Part shown: one piece after another, positions 44,656 to 53,400 of the stretch | Position numbering within the stretch: position 1 is the first letter of the stretch | Layout: each line of letters begins with the position of its first letter | From: RUG708 sp050946535 | GTDB lineage: Bacteria; Bacillota; Clostridia; Peptostreptococcales; Anaerovoracaceae | NCBI GenBank assembly: GCA_050946535.1 | Contig: JBMNUZ010000001.1 | Span: forward strand, 1-64,000 | Direction: 5' to 3' | Length of the DNA: 64,000 bases | Notes under the pieces: model-generated | The model's input: only the letters and a program-made list of their open reading frames with translations | Database searches by the model: none | Told to the model about the DNA's origin: nothing | Position numbers and translations under genes: made by a program

Positions 44656-45408
44656 ATGGCGAAGTCTGACAGTGACGATAAAGAACTGTTTGAAAACTAC
44701 ATAAAGACGAAAGATCTCAACATCAGAAACAAGATAGTCGAAAAGTACATGTACCTTGTCGATATTCTGGTTAAGAGATATCTGAACAAGGGAATCGACT
44801 ACGACGATCTTTATCAGGTAGGTTCAATGGCGCTTATCCTCGCTGCAGACAGATACAATCCGGAGAGGGGAGTGAATTTTGCCGCCTTTGCGACGCCTAC
44901 CATCCTCGGAGAAATCAAAAGGTACTTTCGCGATAAAGGATGGTCGATGAAGGTTCCGCGCAGACTGAAGGATCTTTCGGTAAAGCTGCCGAAGGTTCAG
45001 CAGGAGCTTGAAAAGGAACTTCAGAGATCTCCAAAAATTTCAGAAATAGCCGAAAGGCTCGGTGTTTCTGACGAAACCGTCATCGAGGCTATGGAGTCCG
45101 GAAGAGCTTACAATGCCTATTCCCTCCAGCAGAGTCTTGAAGAGGACGGGAGTGATTCAGGAGCGGGTTCTTTCCTCGAACGCTATACGGGCGAAGAAGA
45201 CAGGAACTTCAACACGGTGGAGAATGCCGATATTCTCAAAAGGACTATGGCTTCTTTTACTCCTGAGGAAAAGAAATTCTGCAACATGAGATTTATCGAG
45301 GGCATGACTCAGCAGCAGATCGCTGAAAACCTCGGTGTTTCCCAGATGACCGTGTCACGTATAGAGAAAAAGATAAAAGCAAGGTTCAAGGAGGAATTCT
45401 TAAAATGA
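44656..45408 (+). CDS. SigB/SigF-family RNA polymerase sigma factor
   Basis: A 250-residue sigma-70 group 3 protein. Region 2 includes YDDLYQVGSMALILAADRY and FATPTILGEIKRYFRD. Region 3 follows, and region 4 has the helix-turn-helix MTQQQIAENLGVSQMTVSRIEKKI. Group members control general stress or sporulation. Nothing here decides which. It is paired with the RsbW-like gene, and its stop overlaps the trpS start (ATGA). Confidence 0.93.
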   Translation: MAKSDSDDKELFENYIKTKDLNIRNKIVEKYMYLVDILVKRYLNKGIDYDDLYQVGSMALILAADRYNPERGVNFAAFATPTILGEIKRYFRDKGWSMKVPRRLKDLSVKLPKVQQELEKELQRSPKISEIAERLGVSDETVIEAMESGRAYNAYSLQQSLEEDGSDSGAGSFLERYTGEEDRNFNTVENADILKRTMASFTPEEKKFCNMRFIEGMTQQQIAENLGVSQMTVSRIEKKIKARFKEEFLK

Positions 45409-46394
45409 AAAGGGTATTTTCTGGTATTCAGCCTACGGGAAATATACATCTCGGCAACTATCTCGGGGCACTCAGACAGTTTGTCGATCTTCAGAAAGAT
45501 AATGAATGCATCTACTGCATAGTGGACATGCATGCCATAACGATACCGAAAGACCCTGAGGATCTGAAAAAAAGTATCATGGATGTAGCGGCTCTTTACC
45601 TCGCTATCGGCATAGATCCTGACAAATCGATCGTGTTCGTGCAGTCCGATGTTCCGGGACACGCCGAGCTTTCATGGATGCTTACATGCTCGTCATATAC
45701 GGGTGAGCTCTCAAGGATGACGCAGTTCAAGCAGAAGAGCAAGATGCAGGAGTCTGCTCCTACGGGACTTTTCATGTATCCTGTTCTGATGGCAGCGGAT
45801 ATTCTGCTTTACGATACTAACATCGTGCCTGTAGGGGACGACCAGAAACAGCACATAGAACTCACCAGAGATCTTGCAAAGAGAGTAAACGGAAAGTACG
45901 GCGAAGATACATTCGTAATTCCTGAAGGACGATACATGAAGAGCGGCGCGAGAATCATGAGCCTGGATGATCCGTCCAGCAAAATGAGCAAGAGCGCCGA
46001 AAACGAATACAGCAGGATCCAGCTGCTCGATTCGCCGTCTAAGATAAAGAAATCGATAATGCGTGCCACCACTGATTCGGAAGGCGTTATCAGATATGAT
46101 CCCGAGAAGCAGCCTGGCATTGCGAATCTGCTCAATATTTACAGCTCATTCACAGGCGAAGACGTCGAAAATATAGTAAAAGAGTACGACGGAAAAGGAT
46201 ACGGGGCATTGAAGAAAGACCTCGTCGATATTCTGGTCGAGAAGCTTGCGCCAATACAGGACCGCTTCGCAGACATCAGATATTCGGACGAACTGCCGAA
46301 GATCCTCGCCGAAGGCGCAGAAAAGGCAAACGCAATCGCCGAGAAGACGATAAAGAGGGTAAAGGATAACTTCGGACTCGGCAACAGGTTCTGA
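45405..46394 (+). CDS. trpS: Tryptophanyl-tRNA synthetase
   Basis: A 329-residue class I enzyme. The HIGH-like motif is GNIHLGNYLGALRQF, the KMSKS motif SSKMSKSAEN is intact, and GDDQKQHIELTRDLA is conserved. The start overlaps the sigma-factor stop by 4 bp, an unusual coupling of a housekeeping enzyme to a stress-type sigma gene. No T-box is seen. Confidence 0.97.
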   Translation: MKRVFSGIQPTGNIHLGNYLGALRQFVDLQKDNECIYCIVDMHAITIPKDPEDLKKSIMDVAALYLAIGIDPDKSIVFVQSDVPGHAELSWMLTCSSYTGELSRMTQFKQKSKMQESAPTGLFMYPVLMAADILLYDTNIVPVGDDQKQHIELTRDLAKRVNGKYGEDTFVIPEGRYMKSGARIMSLDDPSSKMSKSAENEYSRIQLLDSPSKIKKSIMRATTDSEGVIRYDPEKQPGIANLLNIYSSFTGEDVENIVKEYDGKGYGALKKDLVDILVEKLAPIQDRFADIRYSDELPKILAEGAEKANAIAEKTIKRVKDNFGLGNRF

Positions 46395-46446
46395 ACCGAA
46401 GCACCATGTGCGGCATCACCGCGTCGTGCTGCGGATGGGTTGCGGT

Positions 46447-46680
46447 GTCGTCATATCCGGCCGGCGTGATTGATTGTCTTGTCAGGAAGGCATGAATTGC
46501 CGTCTTGTCTGGGAGACGTTATTTGCCGTCATATCCGGCCGGCGTAATTGATTGTCTTGTCAGGCAGGCATGAATTGTCGTTTTACATGGAAGGCGTGAT
46601 AAATCGTGTTGCCCTGATGGCGTGATTTGCCGTCTTGCCCGGGAAACATGATTCGTCGCGTTATCGCTATTCGGATGGCA
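46447..46680. repeat. Degenerate 26-bp tandem repeat array
   Basis: About eight units of 25-27 bp follow one another after trpS, with an approximate pattern GCCGTCTTGTCCGG-nn-GGCGTGATT. Units 1-2 and 4-5 are near identical at a spacing of 78 bp (three units). The 25-27 bp length is not a whole number of codons and no reading frame persists, so it is not a coding repeat. There are no spacers as in CRISPR. 46681-46889 is AT-rich with short GATAGATAAAAAA-type repeats and no gene. Confidence 0.8.
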
Positions 46681-46889
46681 TTATTTAACAGACCTTTTAT
46701 ATAAAAAAATTTGCGTCCGCTCCGCGGACGATATGACCGGTGCCTGCAGCACCATCGAATTGATACGATAAACATTGATTCTGCACATATTAATAAATAT
46801 AAACTATAGAATAAATATAAAAACTTATAAAGATATATTAAAAACTATAGATAAAAAAATCGATAGATAAAAAAGCGATAAACATAAAA

Positions 46890-46920
46890 ACGTACGGCGG
46901 GAGCAAGGTGCTCCCGCCGT
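46890..46920 (-). terminator. Terminator of the TrxB-like operon
   Basis: An 11-bp perfect stem (46920-46910 with 46904-46894) followed on the minus strand by ACGTTTTTATG. Confidence 0.8.
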
Positions 46921-46942
46921 CTTTGTATACTTGTTTGCGAAC

Positions 46943-46958
46943 TGTTTCACGTGAAACC
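46943..46958. promoter_or_regulatory. parS site for ParB (Spo0J)
   Basis: TGTTTCACGTGAAACC matches the parS consensus TGTTNCACGTGAAACA at all but the last base. It lies about 10 kb from the dnaA-dnaN origin, as expected for chromosome-partition sites, and between the TrxB-like stop and its terminator. Confidence 0.88.
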
Positions 46959-46966
46959 AGCTGATA

Positions 46967-47851
46967 TTATTTATTTTTAAGATTTCTTACGTATTTTACG
47001 GCGGAAGTACCGGCCAGTGCTCCCTCTCCTACTGCCTTTGCAACCTGCAGGAGTCCGCCGTTGCAGTCGCCTGCGGTAAAAAATCCCGGAACGAATGTCG
47101 CCATGTTTTCGTCGACATCGATCTTTCCTTCGCTGTCAACGACTCCGAGTTTTCTGGCGAGGTCGACCGATGAAGCTGTACCGATGGCTACAAAAACACC
47201 GTCGACGTTCATCGAGCTTCCGTCCTGGAACGACACCTTGTTGAGAAGATCTCCGCCTTCTATGGAAGCGATCGGCGTCGTATTGACTTTTACTCCGTCA
47301 GGTGCGGATGCCACCATGCTGAGCCCGTTAGTCAGAATCGTCACGTCGGACGCGACTGACATGAGATGTGTGGCCTCGCTTACCGCATATTCGCCGTTGC
47401 CTATGACTGCGACAGGCAGATTCTTATAGAAGAACGCATCGCATACGGCGCAGTAGCTTACGCCCTTCCCTTCGTATTCCTTCAGTCCCTTTATCGGAAG
47501 CGTTTTTCTGCTCGTTCCTGCGGCGAGTATGCACGCGGCGGATTCATAGACTCCGTGTGAGGCCGTGACATGGAAGACAACGTTCAGATTCGTTATTTCC
47601 AGCACTTCGTCGGTGACGACATGGACGCCGAGACGTTCGGCTCCTTTGATTCCGTTGTCGAAAAGCTCCTGAGCGTCGACTCCTTCGGCAAAACCGTAGT
47701 AGTTGTCGATTTTAGACGCCTTGCCGAGAGATCCCCGGTCTTTTCCTATAACGATTACGCTTAATCCGGCGCGGACAGCGTATAACGCCGCCGATATTCC
47801 TGCAGGCCCCTTGCCTATGATCAAGACGTCGCACATTGTTATATTATCCAT
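46967..47851 (-). CDS. trxB: Thioredoxin reductase-like FAD enzyme
   Basis: A 294-residue flavoprotein from the ATG at 47851 (GGAGG 5 nt upstream). A GTG two codons earlier is too close to the ribosome site. FAD site is IIGKGPAGISAALYAVRAG, redox pair is CAVC in SYCAVCDAFFY, and the C-terminal TAGDCNGG and QVAKAVGEGALAG fit TrxB. The NADPH motif VIGNGEYAVSEA is altered from the usual GGGDSA, so its partner and cofactor are less certain. It is 14 bp after a thioredoxin-fold gene. Confidence 0.85.
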   Translation of the reverse strand: MDNITMCDVLIIGKGPAGISAALYAVRAGLSVIVIGKDRGSLGKASKIDNYYGFAEGVDAQELFDNGIKGAERLGVHVVTDEVLEITNLNVVFHVTASHGVYESAACILAAGTSRKTLPIKGLKEYEGKGVSYCAVCDAFFYKNLPVAVIGNGEYAVSEATHLMSVASDVTILTNGLSMVASAPDGVKVNTTPIASIEGGDLLNKVSFQDGSSMNVDGVFVAIGTASSVDLARKLGVVDSEGKIDVDENMATFVPGFFTAGDCNGGLLQVAKAVGEGALAGTSAVKYVRNLKNK

Positions 47852-47865
47852 TTTCACCTCCGGTT

Positions 47866-48267
47866 CTACCAGCGTTCATTTCTGATGTAATTTGGAATGT
47901 AGTTTCTCTTCGGTTTATAATAAATTCCTTTTTTTCTGAATTTTCTTACAGTTTCAAGCTCCATTTCATCGATGATCTCCTGCTTGGTAGGAGTGTCGTA
48001 AATCTTTTTGATGATTATACCACCGTCGAGCATGAGCATGAGCGGCAGACGGTCGACTTCGAACAGTTCGGTCAGTTTCGGCTGTTCGTCGAGGTTCATC
48101 CTGCAGATTTTCACGACATCGCTGTACTCTTCAGCTATTTCTGCCAGCTTTTCCTCGTTTTCGAAGCTCTGCTGCACCATAGGCGTGAAGAGGTTGATGA
48201 TTACAGGATTCACCGAGAGAACGATTTCGTCGTCGAAATTTTTGTTAGTTATATCTGGAAGTGGCAT
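47866..48267 (-). CDS. Thioredoxin-fold protein lacking the CxxC site
   Basis: A 133-residue protein with a thioredoxin-like pattern: VIINLFTP in place of the strand leading to CGPC, EEKLAEIAEEYSDVVKICRMNLDEQPKLTELFEVDRLPLML with the cis-Pro region, then a basic 40-residue C-terminal extension. The active-site cysteines are missing (TPMVQQS). The fold may serve binding rather than redox work. It has an AAAGGAG site and precedes the TrxB-like gene. Confidence 0.75.
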   Translation of the reverse strand: MPLPDITNKNFDDEIVLSVNPVIINLFTPMVQQSFENEEKLAEIAEEYSDVVKICRMNLDEQPKLTELFEVDRLPLMLMLDGGIIIKKIYDTPTKQEIIDEMELETVRKFRKKGIYYKPKRNYIPNYIRNERW

Positions 48268-48304
48268 AGTTATTTCTCCTTTGTCTAATAGTATATATTA
48301 TTAT

Positions 48305-48529
48305 TTATCCACTGTGATTGTGGATAATTCACATCAAATGATTTTTTTTTAACACTTTTATTATACTACGCGGAATCAGAGCTTATCTACAGAAGTTATC
48401 CACTTTTCAACAGGTTTAATGCCGTGAGAATGGGAAACCGGATTTTTGTGTGGATAAGTTATTCACTTATCCACATACTTTATGCACAGATATCGGGGGT
48501 TATCCACATATTTTATGCACATATCCACA
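48305..48529. other. DnaA-box cluster outside oriC
   Basis: About 11 boxes in 225 bp. Perfect TTATCCACA or its complement at 48319-48327, 48449-48457, 48467-48475 and 48500-48508. TTATGCACA at 48480-48488 and 48513-48521. Near matches at 48305-48313, 48383-48391, 48396-48404, 48459-48467 and 48521-48529. Seven boxes fall within 48449-48529. It separates minus-strand genes (left) from plus-strand genes (right). Confidence 0.88.
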
Positions 48530-48725
48530 GAAATCAGTGGATTATTAATAACCCGCCGCCCTGTTCTTATATTCAAAAAAGCAGTTTTTTACTATGAAAA
48601 GACAGGGTCATAATGTATAATATAACGAAAAAGTTCGTGACGGGCGGGGTGCGGATATGCCGGCCGGCCCTGAACGGGCTTATATTACTTAATATATTGC
48701 AAAAAAGTGTGCATCTGAATTAATT

Positions 48726-49298
48726 ATGAAAAGAATACTTTTAGTGTCCGGTTCAGAGAAAAGCACACAGTCTATAGCGTTGCTGACAAGTCAGATAGCG
48801 GATGCCAGGATCGATACAGTCAGGACTGCCGACGAAGCAAGTCTGAGAATGGAATCGGGCAAATATGACGCTATGATCGTGAACACTCCTTTGAACGACG
48901 GACAGGGAATCGATGTCTGTGTACATGTCTGCGAGAAGCTGATGTACCCGGTTCTTTTGATGACGAATGAGGTCACTTACAAAAGAGTCAGCGAAGAAAT
49001 CCGTAAAAAAGGTATAATCATTACAGCACGGCCTGTAGACAAAAAATCATATTCGGCTTTGTGCACAGCTCTGCTTACGCTGTGCGTTCTTCTGAACAGA
49101 ATCCGGAGTGAAAACAGGCGCCTTAAATCCTCGCTCGAGGAGAACAAGCTGGTGGCACGCGCAAAATCGCTGCTCATGAAAGATATGAATATGACGGAAG
49201 ATCAGGCGCACAGATTCATAGAGAAACAGGCTATGGATCTGAGAACCACGAAGCGGAACATTGCGCAAAATATTATCAATACGTATTTCAGTAAATAA
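48726..49298 (+). CDS. ANTAR antiterminator with pseudo-receiver domain
   Basis: A 190-residue response-regulator-like protein. Residues 1-120 resemble a receiver domain, but the phospho-acceptor position is Asn (AMIVNTPL), so normal phosphorylation is unlikely. Residues about 135-188 form an ANTAR RNA-binding domain (AKSLLMKDMNMTEDQAHRFIEKQAMDLRTTKRNIAQNII). Such proteins bind paired hairpins with hexaloops in leaders of nitrogen genes and block terminators. A TATAAT at 48616-48621 may be its promoter. carA follows 39 bp later, and the glutamine synthetase leader in this window has a matching loop. Confidence 0.88.
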   Translation: MKRILLVSGSEKSTQSIALLTSQIADARIDTVRTADEASLRMESGKYDAMIVNTPLNDGQGIDVCVHVCEKLMYPVLLMTNEVTYKRVSEEIRKKGIIITARPVDKKSYSALCTALLTLCVLLNRIRSENRRLKSSLEENKLVARAKSLLMKDMNMTEDQAHRFIEKQAMDLRTTKRNIAQNIINTYFSK

Positions 49299-49337
49299 AA
49301 TAATTTATACCCTTTAGTGCGAAAGACGAGGCAAAAG

Positions 49338-50498
49338 ATGGAGAAAAAGAAATATCTGCTGCTTGAAAACGGTAAAGTTTTCGAAGGCAAATCCTTCGGC
49401 GCCGGGGGCGACGTTACCGGCGAAGTTGTATTTACAACGGCGATGACAGGTTATCTTGAGACGCTTACCGATCCAAGCTACTATGGTCAGATCGTTATTC
49501 AGACATTTCCGCTGATTGGAAATTACGGAGTCATTCCGGAGGACTTCGAGAGCAGAAAATCTTTTGTAAAGGGATATATTGTCAGAGATTGGTGTCAGGA
49601 ACCTTCCAACTTCAGAAATCAGGGAGATCTTGACACCTTTTTGCGGGAACAGAATATTCCAGGTATCTTTGGAATAGATACGAGAGAGCTGACGAAGACC
49701 GTAAGAGAAAACGGAGTTATGAACGGCATGCTGGTTTCGGAGCTTCCGGAGGACATCGATGCTGCAGTCAGAGAGCTGAAAAAATACAGCATCACAGAAG
49801 CTGTGGCATCTACTTCGATAGACAGCCCGGAATATTACAATTATGCGGACAAACGGCCTGACTGGTCGGGTCTCTGCGATTTTGCATGGCCGCCTGCCGA
49901 TCTCGGAGATAAAAAGCCTAAGAAGGTTGTCCTGCTCGATCTCGGCGCAAAGTACAATATCGCCAGGGAACTCGCGAGACACGGCTGCGACGTGACTGTA
50001 ATGCCTTACAACACAAAGGCGGACGACATAATCGCCATGAAGCCGGATGGCATAATGCTTTCGAACGGCCCCGGAGATCCTGCGGAAAACGTGGACGTTA
50101 TCAGTGAAATAGCAAAGCTTTACGACAGCGGCATTCCTGTTTTCGGAATCTGCCTCGGCCACCAGCTGCTGGCTCTCGCAGCCGGAGCGCGTACGACCAA
50201 GATGAAGTACGGCCACAGAGGTGCAAACCACCCTGTAAAGAGACTCAGCGACGGACGTATATTCATCACCAGCCAGAACCACGGCTACTGTGTGGTTTCG
50301 GACAGCCTTCCTGATATAGCGGAAGAAAGTTACGTGAATGCAAATGACGGCACCTGCGAAGGTGTTAAATATAAAGACAGACCGGTATTTTCCGTACAGT
50401 TCCACCCGGAGGCATCGGGCGGACCTCACGATTCCGATTTTCTGTTCGAAGATTTTATGAAATTAATGGAGGAGGTCGACGTAAATGCCGTTAAATAA
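49338..50498 (+). CDS. carA: Carbamoyl-phosphate synthase small subunit
   Basis: A 386-residue glutaminase subunit that passes ammonia to CarB. The ATG at 49338 has GAGG 6 nt upstream. The open frame begins 7 codons earlier. The GATase triad is Cys in FGICLGHQLLALA, and His and Glu in VQFHPEA. It overlaps carB by 14 bp. Confidence 0.97.
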   Translation: MEKKKYLLLENGKVFEGKSFGAGGDVTGEVVFTTAMTGYLETLTDPSYYGQIVIQTFPLIGNYGVIPEDFESRKSFVKGYIVRDWCQEPSNFRNQGDLDTFLREQNIPGIFGIDTRELTKTVRENGVMNGMLVSELPEDIDAAVRELKKYSITEAVASTSIDSPEYYNYADKRPDWSGLCDFAWPPADLGDKKPKKVVLLDLGAKYNIARELARHGCDVTVMPYNTKADDIIAMKPDGIMLSNGPGDPAENVDVISEIAKLYDSGIPVFGICLGHQLLALAAGARTTKMKYGHRGANHPVKRLSDGRIFITSQNHGYCVVSDSLPDIAEESYVNANDGTCEGVKYKDRPVFSVQFHPEASGGPHDSDFLFEDFMKLMEEVDVNAVK

Positions 50499-53400
50499 GA
50501 AACTCAAAAAGGTAATGGTAATCGGATCCGGACCTATCGTAATCGGACAGGCCGCGGAATTTGACTACGCCGGCACTCAGGCTTGCAGAGCACTCAAGCA
50601 GGAAGGCCTGGAGGTAGTTCTCGTAAACTCCAATCCTGCTACGATCATGACCGACAATCAGATGGCAGACGCGATTTACATCGAACCGCTCACGCTAGAT
50701 ATCGTAAAGAGAATCATAAAAAAAGAAAAACCTGACGGGCTGCTTTCGACGCTCGGAGGCCAGACGGGGCTCACCCTTTCGATGCAGCTTGCAAAAGAGG
50801 GCTTCCTGGAAGAAGAGGGAGTCATGCTTCTCGGTGCAAACCCTGAAACGATCGACAAAGCCGAGGACAGACAGCAGTTCAAGGATACGATGCAGGCCAT
50901 CGGACAGCCTGTCATTCCTTCCGTAGTAGTAAACGACGTGGATTCAGCGGTAGATTTCGCAGATGAAATCGGTTATCCGGTGATCATTCGTCCTGCATTC
51001 ACGCTCGGAGGCACGGGAGGCGGAATCGTAAACAACGAGGCGGAACTCCGCGAAATCACGGAAAACGGACTCAGACTTTCTCCTATCACACAGGTACTCG
51101 TAGAGAAATGCATCGCGGGCTGGAAGGAAATCGAATTCGAGGTAATGAGAGATTCCAAGGGCAATGTTATCACGGTCTGCTCCATGGAGAACTTCGATCC
51201 AGTCGGCGTACACACGGGAGACAGCATAGTAATCGCGCCTTGCGTCACGCTTTCGGACAAAGAGTATCAGATGCTCAGGAGCGCCGCTCTCAGCATCATT
51301 TCAGAGCTGAAGGTAGAAGGCGGATGCAACTGCCAGTTTGCTCTCAAGCCGGACAGCTTCGAATATGCTGTCATAGAGGTAAACCCGAGAGTTTCAAGAT
51401 CTTCGGCGCTCGCATCAAAGGCCACGGGCTATCCTATAGCCAAGGTTGCAGCAAAGATCGCGATCGGTTTTACGCTTGATGAGATAAAGAACGCTGTAAC
51501 AGGAAACACATACGCCTGCTTCGAGCCTGCGCTCGACTACGTAGTCGTAAAATTCCCGAAGTGGCCGTTTGACAAATTCGTATATGCGAAGAGGACTCTC
51601 GGCACTCAGATGAAGGCGACAGGCGAAGTCATGGCTATCGGCCAGACATTCGAAGAAGCTCTGATGAAAGCCGTGAGAGGCTGTGAAATAGGCCACAAGA
51701 CGCTCGATGCAGAGCACCTCAGGGCCAAATCGGACGAAGAAATTCACGACAGGCTCAGCGTCTGCGACGACGAGAGACTGTTTGTAATATATCAGGCTCT
51801 TTCAAGAGGAATTTCAAACGTCGACGAGATTCACGAAATCACTAAGATCGACAAGTGGTTCCTCGAAAAAATAGTGAATATCGTAAAAATGGAAAGCCGT
51901 CTCGGAAGCGAAAAGCTCGACGACGAGCTCTATCTCGAGGCAAAGAAGATGTCGTTCCTCGACAGCGAGATCGAACGTCTGTCCGGCCAGAAAATACAGA
52001 ACAAACGCTACGCCGTCTACAAGATGGTCGACACGTGCGCGGCGGAGTTCGACGCCGAAACGCCGTACTTCTATTCCACGTACGACGACGACAACGAGGC
52101 GGAGACGTTCATTCAGGAGCAGGAGAAAGAGGAACAGCCTAAGGGCACGATCATAGTATTCGGATCAGGACCGATCAGAATCGGCCAGGGCATCGAGTTC
52201 GACTATTCATCTGTTCAGTGCGTATGGGCTTTGAAGAAGGCCGGCTACGAGGTCGTAATCGTCAACAACAACCCGGAGACCGTATCTACAGATTTCGATA
52301 CGGCTGACAGACTGTATTTCGAGCCGCTGACAGACGAAGATGTCATGAATATCATTCATACGGAAAAGCCGGACGCAGTTGTAGTCGCATACGGCGGCGG
52401 CACGGCGATCAAGCTTACGAAACATCTCAACGAGCACGGCGTACCTATTCTCGGAACTCCGGCAGACAGCATCGACATGGCCGAAGACAGGGAGAGATTC
52501 GACGAACTGCTCGGCAGACTTAAGATAAAGCGCGCAGAGGGCCTCACCGTAATGACTACGGAGGAAGCGCTCGAAGCCGCAAACCGCATCGGCTACCCGG
52601 TTCTCATGCGTCCTTCGTACGTACTCGGCGGCCAGAACATGATCATCGCTTTCGATGACGACGACATAAAAGAGTACATGGCTATTATACTCAGACAGGA
52701 TATCGAAAATCCTATCCTGATAGACAAGTATCTGCAGGGAATAGAGCTCGAGGTTGATGCCATCTGCGACGGCAAGGATATTCTCATTCCGGGAATAATG
52801 GAGCACATCGAAAGAACGGGCATTCACTCGGGAGACTCGATAGCGGTTTATCCTGCGTGGAACATTACCGACGATATCATTGAAAAAATCGTCGATCAGT
52901 CGGCGAAGCTGGCGCTTTCAATGAAGACGCTCGGCCTCGTCAACATACAGTATCTGATTTATCATAACGATCTTTATGTGATCGAGGTAAATCCGAGATC
53001 TTCAAGAACGGTTCCGTATATCAGCAAGGTTACGGGCGTACCTATGGTAGAGCTCGCGACGCGCACGATGCTCGGCGAAAAGCTCGAGGACATGGGATAC
53101 GGCACGGGCCTCTACAGAAAGAGCGCTTACTACGCGGTAAAGGTTCCTGTATTCTCGTTCGAAAAGCTGATAAACGTGGATACGCATCTCGGACCTGAGA
53201 TGAAGTCTACAGGCGAGGTGCTTGGAATAGCGTCTACGCTAGAGGAAGCCCTGTACAAAGGTCTTGTGGCAGCAGGCTACAAGATGAAGAGGAACGGCGG
53301 AGTACTCATCACGGTAAGAGACAGAGACAAGCCTGAGATTGCAGATGTAGCCCGCGGATTCGCAGATCTCGGATTCGAACTTTACGCCACCGAGGGCACC

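Noticed and set aside
46447..46680. Possible CRISPR array
   Set aside because: Units are contiguous and diverged with no unique spacers, and no cas gene is near.
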